Assembly (NCBI GenBank): GCA_964057225.1 | Contig: OZ059900.1 | Location: 1,126,501-1,190,500, forward strand | Length of the DNA stretch: 64,000 nt | DNA from: Auanema rhodensis | Lineage: Eukaryota > Nematoda > Chromadorea > Rhabditida > Rhabditidae | Reading direction: 5' to 3' | Part shown: piece by piece, positions 50,370 through 63,225 of the stretch | Layout: the number at the start of each line of letters is the position of its first letter | Numbering within the stretch: position 1 is the first letter of the stretch | Notes under the pieces: model-generated | The model's input: only the letters and a program-made list of their open reading frames with translations | What the model was told of the DNA's origin: nothing | Database searches by the model: none | Translations under genes and position numbers: made by a program

Positions 50370-53300
50370 TTGATCAAAAAAGGTCGAAAATAGAAAGAAT
50401 TTTTGAAATTTACGAGTTTTGAGTCCAATTGGGCTAAATCGCTCATATATATGATCAAAAGCATAGTTTTACTGTCTATGATAACAAAAGTCTTCAAATA
50501 TACACTAATAATGTGTAAATCACTGAATTTCACTCAAATAGCTTTACTACACTAAGTATGTTCGTTTTTATGCCTTTAACACCATATACTCACCGATTTT
50601 TGGTACAAAATCTGTAATACTCGTAAATTTTGATCATATTCGTTAAGATTTGAGAATCAAACATACAATACACAAAATCAGTCTATTTTTATGAGCTTGC
50701 ACTGATATATATTCATTTTGATCAAAAAAGGTCGAAAATAGAAAGAATTTTTGAAATTTCCGAGTTTTGAGTCTAATTTGGCTAAATCGCTCATATATAT
50801 GATCAAAAGCATAGTTTTACTGTCTATGATAACAAAAGTCTTCAAATATACACTAATAATGTGTAAATCACTGAATTTCACTCAAATAGCTTTACTACAC
50901 TAAGTATGGTCGTTTTTATGCCTTTAAAACCATATACTCACCGATTTTTGGTACAAAATCTGTAATACTTGTAAATTTTGATCATATTCGTTAAGATTTG
51001 AGAATCAAACATACAATACACAAAATCAGTCTATTTTTATGAGCTTGCACTGATATATATTCATTTTGATCAAAAAAGGTCGAAAATAGAAAGAATTTTT
51101 GAAATTTCCGAGTTTTGAGTCTAATTGGGCTAAATCGCTCATATATATGATCAAAAGCATAGTTTTACTGTCTGTGATAACAAAAGTCTTCAAATATACA
51201 CTAATAATGTGTAAATCACTGAATTTCACTCAAATAGCTTTACTACACTAAGTATGGTCGTTTTTATGCCTTTAACACCATATACTCACCGATTTTTGGT
51301 ACAAAATCTGTAATACTCGTAAATTTTGAACATATTCGTTAAGATTTGAGAATCAAACATACAATACACAAAATCAGTCTATTTTTATGAGCTTGCACTG
51401 ATATATATTCATTTTGATCAAAAAAGGTCGAAAATAGAAAGAATTTTTGAAATTTCCGAGTTTTGAGTCTAATTTGGCTAAATCGCTCATATATATGATC
51501 AGAAGCATAGTTTTATTGTCTATGACAACAAAAGTCATTAATTAAACACTAATGATGTTTAAATACTGATTTTCGCTCAAATAGCATTACTACACTAAGT
51601 ATGGTCGTTTTTATGCCTTTAACACCATATACTCACCGATTTTTGGTACAAAATCTGTAATACTTGTAAATTTTGATCATATTCGTTAAGATTCGAGAAT
51701 CAAACACATAATACACGAAATAAGTCTATTTTTACAAGTTTGCACTGATATTTATTCATTTTGATCAAAAAAGATCGAAAATAGAAAGAATTTTTGAAAT
51801 TTCCGAGTTTTGAGTCCAATTTGGCTAAATCGCTCATATATATGATCAAAGGCATAGTTTTATTGTCTATAACAACAAAAGTCATCAATTAAACGCTAGT
51901 GATGTTTAAATACTGAATTTCACTCAAATAGCATTACTACACTAAGTATGGTCGTTTTTATGCCTTTAACACCATATACTCACCGATTTTTGGTACAAAA
52001 TCTGTGATACTCGTAAATTTTGATCATATTCGGTGAGATTCGAGAATCAAACACACAATACACGAAATCAGTCTATTTTTATGAGCTTGCACTGATATAT
52101 ATTCATTTTGATCAAAAAAGGTCGAAAATAGAAAGAATTTTTGAAATTTCCGAGTTTTGAGTCTAATTTGGCTAAATCGCTCATATATATGATCAAAAGC
52201 ATAGTTTTACTGTCTATGATAACAAAAGTCTTCAAATATACACTAATAATGTGTAAATCACTGAATTTCACTCAAATAGCTTTACTACACTAAGTATGTT
52301 CGTTTTTATGCCTTTAACACCATATACTCACCGATTTTTGGTACAAAATCTGTAATACTCGTAAATTTTGATCATATTCGTTAAGATTTGAGAATCAAAC
52401 ATACAATACACAAAATCAGTCTATTTTTATGAGCTTGCACTGATATATATTCATTTTGATCAAAAAAGGTCGAAAATAGAAAGAATTTTTGAAATTTACG
52501 AGTTTTGAGTCCAATTGGGCTAAATCGCTCATATATATGATCAAAAGCATAGTTTTACTGTCTATGATAACAAAAGTCTTCAAATATACACTAATAATGT
52601 GTAAATCACTGAATTTCACTCAAATAGCTTTACTACACTAAGTATGTTCGTTTTTATGCCTTTAACACCATATACTCACCGATTTTTGGTACAAAATCTG
52701 TAATACTCGTAAATTTTGATCATATTCGTTAAGATTTGAGAATCAAACATACAATACACAAAATCAGTCTATTTTTATGAGCTTGCACTGATATATATTC
52801 ATTTTGATCAAAAAAGGTCGAAAATAGAAAGAATTTTTGAAATTTCCGAGTTTTGAGTCTAATTTGGCTAAATCGCTCATATATATGATCAAAAGCATAG
52901 TTTTACTGTCTATGATAACAAAAGTCTTCAAATATACACTAATAATGTGTAAATCACTGAATTTCACTCAAATAGCTTTACTACACTAAGTATGGTCGTT
53001 TTTATGCCTTTAAAACCATATACTCACCGATTTTTGGTACAAAATCTGTAATACTTGTAAATTTTGATCATATTCGTTAAGATTTGAGAATCAAACATAC
53101 AATACACAAAATCAGTCTATTTTTATGAGCTTGCACTGATATATATTCATTTTGATCAAAAAAGGTCGAAAATAGAAAGAATTTTTGAAATTTCCGAGTT
53201 TTGAGTCTAATTTGGCTAAATCGCTCATATATATGATCAAAAGCATAGTTTTACTGTCTATGATAACAAAAGTCTTCAAATATACACTAATAATGTGTAA

Positions 53301-56276
53301 ATCACTGAATTTCACTCAAATAGCTTTACTACACTAAGTATGGTCGTTTTTATGCCTTTAAAACCATATACTCACCGATTTTTGGTACAAAATCTGTAAT
53401 ACTTGTAAATTTTGATCATATTCGTTAAGATTTGAGAATCAAACATACAATACACAAAATCAGTCTATTTTTATGAGCTTGCACTGATATATATTCATTT
53501 TGATCAAAAAAGGTCGAAAATAGAAAGAATTTTTGAAATTTCCGAGTTTTGAGTCTAATTTGGCTAAATCGCTCATATATATGATCAAAAGCATAGTTTT
53601 ACTGTCTATGATAACAAAAGTCTTCAAATATACACTAATAATGTGTAAATCACTGAATTTCACTCAAATAGCTTTACTACACTAAGTATGGTCGTTTTTA
53701 TGCCTTTAACACCATATACTCACCGATTTTTGGTACAAAATCTGTAATACTCGTAAATTTTGAACATATTCGTTAAGATTTGAGAATCAAACATACAATA
53801 CACAAAATCAGTCTATTTTTATGAGCTTGCACTGATATATATTCATTTTGATCAAAAAAGGTCGAAAATAGAAAGAATTTTTGAAATTTCCGAGTTTTGA
53901 GTCTAATTTGGCTAAATCGCTCATATATATGATCAGAAGCATAGTTTTATTGTCTATGACAACAAAAGTCATTAATTAAACACTAATGATGTTTAAATAC
54001 TGATTTTCGCTCAAATAGCATTACTACACTAAGTATGGTCGTTTTTATGCCTTTAACACCATATACTCACCGATTTTTGGTACAAAATCTGTAATACTTG
54101 TAAATTTTGATCATATTCGTTAAGATTCGAGAATCAAACACATAATACACGAAATAAGTCTATTTTTACAAGTTTGCACTGATATTTATTCATTTTGATC
54201 AAAAAAGATCGAAAATAGAAAGAATTTTTGAAATTTCCGAGTTTTGAGTCCAATTTGGCTAAATCGCTCATATATATGATCAAAGGCATAGTTTTATTGT
54301 CTATAACAACAAAAGTCATCAATTAAACGCTAGTGATGTTTAAATACTGAATTTCACTCAAATAGCATTACTACACTAAGTATGGTCGTTTTTATGCCTT
54401 TAACACCATATACTCACCGATTTTTGGTACAAAATCTGTGATACTCGTAAATTTTGATCATATTCGGTGAGATTCGAGAATCAAACACACAATACACGAA
54501 ATAAGTTTATTTTTACGAGTTTGCACTGATATTTATTCATTTTGATCAAAAAAGGTCGAAAATTGAAAGAATTTTTGAAATTTCCGAGTTTTGAGTCTAA
54601 TTTGGCTAAATCGCTCATATATATGATCAGAAGCATAGTTTTATTGTCTATGACAAAAAAAATCATCAATTAAACGCTAGTGATGTTTAAATTCTGATTT
54701 TCGCTCAAATAGCATTACTACACTAAGTATGGTCGTTTTTATGCCTTTAACACCATATACTCACCGATTTTTGGTACAAAATCTGTAATACTTGTAAATT
54801 TTGATCATATTCGTTAAGATTCGAGAATCAAACACATAATACACGAAATAAGTCTATTTTTACAAGTTTGCACTGATATTTATTCATTTTGATCAAAAAA
54901 GATCGAAAATAGAAAGAATTTTTGAAATTTCCGAGTTTTGAGTCCAATTTGGCTAAATCGCTCATATATATGATCAAAAGCATAGTTTTATTGTCTATAA
55001 CAACAAAAGTCATCAATTAAACGCTAGTGATGTTTAAATACTGAATTTCACTCAAATAGCATTACTACACTAAGTATGGTCGTTTTTATGCCTTTAACAC
55101 CATATACTCACCGATTTTTGGTACAAAATCTGTGATACTCGTAAATTTTGATCATATTCGGTGAGATTCGAGAATCAAACACACAATACACGAAATAAGT
55201 TTATTTTTACGAGTTTGCACTGATATTTATTCATTTTGATCAAAAAAGGTCGAAAATTGAAAGAATTTTTGAAATTTCCGAGTTTTGAGTCTAATTTGGC
55301 TAAATCGCTCATATATATGATCAGAAGCATAGTTTTATTGTCTATGACAAAAAAAATCATCAATTAAACGCTAGTGATGTTTAAATTCTGATTTTCGCTC
55401 AAATAGCATTACTACACTAAGTATGGTCGTTTTTATGCCTTTAACACCATATACTCACCGATTTTTGGTACAAAATCTGTAATACTTGTAAATTTTGATC
55501 ATATTCGTTAAGATTCGAGAATCAAACACATAATACACGAAATAAGTCTATTTTTACAAGTTTGCACTGATATTTATTCATTTTGATCAAAAAAGATCGA
55601 AAATAGAAAGAATTTTTGAAATTTCCGAGTTTTGAGTCCAATTTGGCTAAATCGCTCATATATATGATCAAAAGCATAGTTTTATTGTCTATAACAACAA
55701 AAGTCATCAATTAAACGCTAGTGATGTTTAAATACTGAATTTCACTCAAATAGCATTACTACACTAAGTATGGTCGTTTTTATGCCTTTAACACCATATA
55801 CTCACCGATTTTTGGTACAAAATCTGTGATACTCGTAAATTTTGATCATATTCGGTGAGATTCGAGAATCAAACACACAATACACGAAATAAGTTTATTT
55901 TTACGAGTTTGCACTGATATTTATTCATTTTGATCAAAAAAGGTCGAAAATAGAAAGAATTTTTGAAATTTCCGAGTTTTGAGTCTAATTTGGCTAAATT
56001 GCTCATATATATGATCAAAAGCATAGTTTTATTGTCTATGACAACAAAAGTCATCAATTAAACGCTAGTGATGTTTAAATACTGAATTTCGCTCAAATAG
56101 CATTACTACACTAAGTATGGTCGTTTTTATGCCTTTAACACCATATACTCACCGATTTTTGGTACAAAATCTGTAATACTCGTAAATTTTGATCATATTC
56201 GTTAAGATTTGAGAATCAAACATACAATACACAAAATCAGTCTATTTTTATGAGCTTGCACTGATATATATTCATT
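50370..56276 (+). repeat. 17-monomer expanded HOR (5907 bp)
   Basis: Monomers start at 50370, 50718, 51066, 51414, 51761, 52108, 52456, 52804, 53152, 53500, 53848, 54195, 54542, 54889, 55236, 55583 and 55930. Compared with the 8-mer at 60447-63225, it contains a restart at 52108, a run of three near-identical 348-bp monomers (52804, 53152, 53500) and a doubled pair (54542+54889, 55236+55583). The tail before 52108 is chimeric, with ACACACAATACACG followed by AAATCAGTC (switch near 52065-52068), marking an out-of-register join. Confidence 0.8.
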
Positions 56277-59200
56277 TTGATCAAAAAAGGTCGAAAATAG
56301 AAAGAATTTTTGAAATTTACGAGTTTTGAGTCCAATTGGGCTAAATCGCTCATATATATGATCAAAAGCATAGTTTTACTGTCTATGATAACAAAAGTCT
56401 TCAAATATACACTAATAATGTGTAAATCACTGAATTTCACTCAAATAGCTTTACTACACTAAGTATGTTCGTTTTTATGCCTTTAACACCATATACTCAC
56501 CGATTTTTGGTACAAAATCTGTAATACTCGTAAATTTTGATCATATTCGTTAAGATTTGAGAATCAAACATACAATACACAAAATCAGTCTATTTTTATG
56601 AGCTTGCACTGATATATATTCATTTTGATCAAAAAAGGTCGAAAATAGAAAGAATTTTTGAAATTTACGAGTTTTGAGTCCAATTGGGCTAAATCGCTCA
56701 TATATATGATCAAAAGCATAGTTTTACTGTCTATGATAACAAAAGTCTTCAAATATACACTAATAATGTGTAAATCACTGAATTTCACTCAAATAGCTTT
56801 ACTACACTAAGAATGTTCGTTTTTATGCCTTTAACACCATATACTCACCGATTTTTGGTACAAAATCTGTAATACTCGTAAATTTTGATCATATTCGTTA
56901 AGATTTGAGAATCAAACATACAATACACAAAATCAGTCTATTTTTATGAGCTTGCACTGATATATATTCATTTTGATCAAAAAAGGTCGAAAATAGAAAG
57001 AATTTTTGAAATTTCCGAGTTTTGAGTCTAATTTGGCTAAATCGCTCATATATATGATCAAAAGCATAGTTTTACTGTCTATGATAACAAAAGTCTTCAA
57101 ATATACACTAATAATGTGTAAATCACTGAATTTCACTCAAATAGCTTTACTACACTAAGTATGGTCGTTTTTATGCCTTTAAAACCATATACTCACCGAT
57201 TTTTGGTACAAAATCTGTAATACTTGTAAATTTTGATCATATTCGTTAAGATTTGAGAATCAAACATACAATACACAAAATCAGTCTATTTTTATGAGCT
57301 TGCACTGATATATATTCATTTTGATCAAAAAAGGTCGAAAATAGAAAGAATTTTTGAAATTTCCGAGTTTTGAGTCTAATTTGGCTAAATCGCTCATATA
57401 TATGATCAAAAGCATAGTTTTACTGTCTATGATAACAAAAGTCTTCAAATATACACTAATAATGTGTAAATCACTGAATTTCACTCAAATAGCTTTACTA
57501 CACTAAGTATGGTCGTTTTTATGCCTTTAAAACCATATACTCACCGATTTTTGGTACAAAATCTGTAATACTTGTAAATTTTGATCATATTCGTTAAGAT
57601 TTGAGAATCAAACATACAATACACAAAATCAGTCTATTTTTATGAGCTTGCACTGATATATATTCATTTTGATCAAAAAAGGTCGAAAATAGAAAGAATT
57701 TTTGAAATTTCCGAGTTTTGAGTCTAATTTGGCTAAATCGCTCATATATATGATCAAAAGCATAGTTTTACTGTCTATGATAACAAAAGTCTTCAAATAT
57801 ACACTAATAATGTGTAAATCACTGAATTTCACTCAAATAGCTTTACTACACTAAGTATGGTCGTTTTTATGCCTTTAAAACCATATACTCACCGATTTTT
57901 GGTACAAAATCTGTAATACTTGTAAATTTTGATCATATTCGTTAAGATTTGAGAATCAAACATACAATACACAAAATCAGTCTATTTTTATGAGCTTGCA
58001 CTGATATATATTCATTTTGATCAAAAAAGGTCGAAAATAGAAAGAATTTTTGAAATTTCCGAGTTTTGAGTCTAATTGGGCTAAATCGCTCATATATATG
58101 ATCAAAAGCATAGTTTTACTGTCTGTGATAACAAAAGTCTTCAAATATACACTAATAATGTGTAAATCACTGAATTTCACTCAAATAGCTTTACTACACT
58201 AAGTATGGTCGTTTTTATGCCTTTAACACCATATACTCACCGATTTTTGGTACAAAATCTGTAATACTCGTAAATTTTGAACATATTCGTTAAGATTTGA
58301 GAATCAAACATACAATACACAAAATCAGTCTATTTTTATGAGCTTGCACTGATATATATTCATTTTGATCAAAAAAGGTCGAAAATAGAAAGAATTTTTG
58401 AAATTTCCGAGTTTTGAGTCTAATTTGGCTAAATCGCTCATATATATGATCAGAAGCATAGTTTTATTGTCTATGACAACAAAAGTCATTAATTAAACAC
58501 TAATGATGTTTAAATACTGATTTTCGCTCAAATAGCATTACTACACTAAGTATGGTCGTTTTTATGCCTTTAACACCATATACTCACCGATTTTTGGTAC
58601 AAAATCTGTAATACTTGTAAATTTTGATCATATTCGTTAAGATTCGAGAATCAAACACATAATACACGAAATAAGTCTATTTTTATGAGTTTGCACTGAT
58701 ATTTATTCATTTTGATCAAAAAAGATCGAAAATAGAAAGAATTTTTGAAATTTCCGAGTTTTGAGTCCAATTTGGCTAAATCGCTCATATATATGATCAA
58801 AGGCATAGTTTTATTGTCTATAACAACAAAAGTCATCAATTAAACACTAATGATGTTTAAATACTGATTTTCGCTCAAATAGCATTACTACACTAAGTAT
58901 GGTCGTTTTTATGCCTTTAACACCATATACTCACCGATTTTTGGTACAAAATCTGTAATACTCGTAAATTTTGAACATATTCGTTAAGATTTGAGAATCA
59001 AACATACAATACACAAAATCAGTCTATTTTTATGAGCTTGCACTGATATTTATTCATTTTGATCAAAAAAGATCGAAAATAGAAAGAATTTTTGAAATTT
59101 CCGAGTTTTGAGTCCAATTTGGCTAAATCGCTCATATATATGATCAAAGGCATAGTTTTATTGTCTATAACAACAAAAGTCATCAATTAAACGCTAGTGA

Positions 59201-60446
59201 TGTTTAAATACTGAATTTCACTCAAATAGCATTACTACACTAAGTATGGTCGTTTTTATGCCTTTAACACCATATACTCACCGATTTTTGGTACAAAATC
59301 TGTGATACTCGTAAATTTTGATCATATTCGGTGAGATTCGAGAATCAAACACACAATACACGAAATAAGTTTATTTTTACGAGTTTGCACTGATATTTAT
59401 TCATTTTGATCAAAAAAGGTCGAAAATTGAAAGAATTTTTGAAATTTCCGAGTTTTGAGTCTAATTTGGCTAAATCGCTCATATATATGATCAGAAGCAT
59501 AGTTTTATTGTCTATGACAAAAAAAATCATCAATTAAACGCTAGTGATGTTTAAATTCTGATTTTCGCTCAAATAGCATTACTACACTAAGTATGGTCGT
59601 TTTTATGCCTTTAACACCATATACTCACCGATTTTTGGTACAAAATCTGTAATACTTGTAAATTTTGATCATATTCGTTAAGATTCAAGAATCAAACACA
59701 TAATACACGAAATAAGTCTATTTTTACAAGTTTGCACTGATATTTATTCATTTTGATCAAAAAAGATCGAAAATAGAAAGAATTTTTGAAATTTCCGAGT
59801 TTTGAGTCCAATTTGGCTAAATCGCTCATATATATGATCAAAAGCATAGTTTTATTGTCTATAACAACAAAAGTCATCAATTAAACGCTAGTGATGTTTA
59901 AATACTGAATTTCACTCAAATAGCATTACTACACTAAGTATGGTCGTTTTTATGCCTTTAACACCATATACTCACCGATTTTTGGTACAAAATCTGTGAT
60001 ACTCGTAAATTTTGATCATATTCGGTGAGATTCGAGAATCAAACACACAATACACGAAATAAGTTTATTTTTACGAGTTTGCACTGATATTTATTCATTT
60101 TGATCAAAAAAGGTCGAAAATAGAAAGAATTTTTGAAATTTCCGAGTTTTGAGTCTAATTTGGCTAAATTGCTCATATATATGATCAAAAGCATAGTTTT
60201 ATTGTCTATGACAACAAAAGTCATCAATTAAACGCTAGTGATGTTTAAATACTGAATTTCGCTCAAATAGCATTACTACACTAAGTATGGTCGTTTTTAT
60301 GCCTTTAACACCATATACTCACCGATTTTTGGTACAAAATCTGTAATACTCGTAAATTTTGATCATATTCGTTAAGATTTGAGAATCAAACATACAATAC
60401 ACAAAATCAGTCTATTTTTATGAGCTTGCACTGATATATATTCATT
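56277..60446 (+). repeat. 12-monomer expanded HOR (4170 bp)
   Basis: Monomers start at 56277, 56625, 56973, 57321, 57669, 58017, 58365, 58712, 59059, 59406, 59753 and 60100. Relative to the 8-mer that follows, the leading monomer is doubled (56277, 56625), the next is tripled (56973, 57321, 57669, each followed by CCTTTAAAACC), and the GATCAAAGGC monomer is doubled (58712, 59059). The tail before 59059 switches from GAGCTTGC to GATATTTATTC between about 59037 and 59049, and the tail before 58712 is also mixed. Confidence 0.8.
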
Positions 60447-63225
60447 TTGATCAAAAAAGGTCGAAAATAGAAAGAATTTTTGAAATTTACGAGTTTTGAG
60501 TCCAATTGGGCTAAATCGCTCATATATATGATCAAAAGCATAGTTTTACTGTCTATGATAACAAAAGTCTTCAAATATACACTAATAATGTGTAAATCAC
60601 TGAATTTCACTCAAATAGCTTTACTACACTAAGTATGTTCGTTTTTATGCCTTTAACACCATATACTCACCGATTTTTGGTACAAAATCTGTAATACTCG
60701 TAAATTTTGATCATATTCGTTAAGATTTGAGAATCAAACATACAATACACAAAATCAGTCTATTTTTATGAGCTTGCACTGATATATATTCATTTTGATC
60801 AAAAAAGGTCGAAAATAGAAAGAATTTTTGAAATTTCCGAGTTTTGAGTCTAATTTGGCTAAATCGCTCATATATATGATCAAAAGCATAGTTTTACTGT
60901 CTATGATAACAAAAGTCTTCAAATATACACTAATAATGTGTAAATCACTGAATTTCACTCAAATAGCTTTACTACACTAAGTATGGTCGTTTTTATGCCT
61001 TTAAAACCATATACTCACCGATTTTTGGTACAAAATCTGTAATACTTGTAAATTTTGATCATATTCGTTAAGATTTGAGAATCAAACATACAATACACAA
61101 AATCAGTCTATTTTTATGAGCTTGCACTGATATATATTCATTTTGATCAAAAAAGGTCGAAAATAGAAAGAATTTTTGAAATTTCCGAGTTTTGAGTCTA
61201 ATTGGGCTAAATCGCTCATATATATGATCAAAAGCATAGTTTTACTGTCTGTGATAACAAAAGTCTTCAAATATACACTAATAATGTGTAAATCACTGAA
61301 TTTCACTCAAATAGCATTACTACACTAAGTATGGTCGTTTTTATGCCTTTAACACCATATACTCACCGATTTTTGGTACAAAATCTGTAATACTCGTAAA
61401 TTTTGAACATATTCGTTAAGATTTGAGAATCAAACATACAATACACAAAATCAGTCTATTTTTATGAGCTTGCACTGATATATATTCATTTTGATCAAAA
61501 AAGGTCGAAAATAGAAAGAATTTTTGAAATTTCCGAGTTTTGAGTCTAATTTGGCTAAATCGCTCATATATATGATCAGAAGCATAGTTTTATTGTCTAT
61601 GACAACAAAAAACATTAATTAAACACTAATGATGTTTAAATACTGATTTTCGCTCAAATAGCATTACTACACTAAGTATGGTCGTTTTTATGCCTTTAAC
61701 ACCATATACTCACCGATTTTTGGTACAAAATCTGTAATACTTGTAAATTTTGATCATATTCGTTAAGATTCGAGAATCAAACACATAATACACGAAATAA
61801 GTCTATTTTTACAAGTTTGCACTGATATTTATTCATTTTGATCAAAAAAGATCGAAAATAGAAAGAATTTTTGAAATTTCCGAGTTTTGAGTCCAATTTG
61901 GCTAAATCGCTCATATATATGATCAAAGGCATAGTTTTATTGTCTATAACAACAAAAGTCATCAATTAAACGCTAGTGATGTTTAAATACTGAATTTCAC
62001 TCAAATAGCATTACTACACTAAGTATGGTCGTTTTTATGCCTTTAACACCATATACTCACCGATTTTTGGTACAAAATCTGTGATACTCGTAAATTTTGA
62101 TCATATTCGGTGAGATTCGAGAATCAAACACACATTACACGAAATAAGTTTATTTTTACGAGTTTGCACTGATATTTATTCATTTTGATCAAAAAAGGTC
62201 GAAAATTGAAAGAATTTTTGAAATTTCCGAGTTTTGAGTCTAATTTGGCTAAATCGCTCATATATATGATCAGAAGCATAGTTTTATTGTCTATGACAAA
62301 AAAAATCATCAATTAAACGCTAGTGATGTTTAAATTCTGATTTTCGCTCAAATAGCATTACTACACTAAGTATGGTCGTTTTTATGCCTTTAACACCATA
62401 TACTCACCGATTTTTGGTACAAAATCTGTAATACTTGTAAATTTTGATCATATTCGTTAAGATTCGAGAATCAAACACATAATACACGAAATAAGTCTAT
62501 TTTTACAAGTTTGCACTGATATTTATTCATTTTGATCAAAAAAGATCGAAAATAGAAAGAATTTTTGAAATTTCCGAGTTTTGAGTCCAATTTGGCTAAA
62601 TCGCTCATATATATGATCAAAAGCATAGTTTTATTGTCTATAACAACAAAAGTCATCAATTAAACGCTAGTGATGTTTAAATACTGAATTTCACTCAAAT
62701 AGCATTACTACACTAAGTATGGTCGTTTTTATGCCTTTAACACCATATACTCACCGATTTTTGGTACAAAATCTGTGATACTCGTAAATTTTGATCATAT
62801 TCGGTGAGATTCGAGAATCAAACACACAATACACGAAATAAGTTTATTTTTACGAGTTTGCACTGATATTTATTCATTTTGATCAAAAAAGGTCGAAAAT
62901 AGAAAGAATTTTTGAAATTTCCGAGTTTTGAGTCTAATTTGGCTAAATTGCTCATATATATGATCAAAAGCATAGTTTTATTGTCTATGACAACAAAAGT
63001 CATCAATTAAACGCTAGTGATGTTTAAATACTGAATTTCGCTCAAATAGCATTACTACACTAAGTATGGTCGTTTTTATGCCTTTAACACCATATACTCA
63101 CCGATTTTTGGTACAAAATCTGTAATACTCGTAAATTTTGATCATATTCGTTAAGATTTGAGAATCAAACATACAATACACAAAATCAGTCTATTTTTAT
63201 GAGCTTGCACTGATATATATTCATT
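60447..63225 (+). repeat. 8-monomer HOR of the right-hand family (2779 bp)
   Basis: Monomers start at 60447, 60795, 61143, 61491, 61838, 62185, 62532 and 62879. Apart from its similar length it is not the same unit as the 8-mer at 22589. Its order is the leading type; a 348-bp type with CCTTTAAAACC; a type with GTCTAATTGGGC and TGTCTGTGATAAC ending in TTTTGAACATATTCG; a fusion with CATTAATTAAACACTAATG then TTTAAATACTGATTTTC; the GATCAAAGGC type; the AAAATTGAAAG type; an AAGATCG type; and the CTAAATTGCTC type. It resembles the 9-mer with part of the front replaced or fused. Confidence 0.85.

Noticed and set aside
22589-63225. Treating the 8-mers at 22589 and 60447 as one HOR because both are about 2778 bp
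   Set aside because: Their monomer order and diagnostic variants differ; the equal length is a coincidence of multiplicity.
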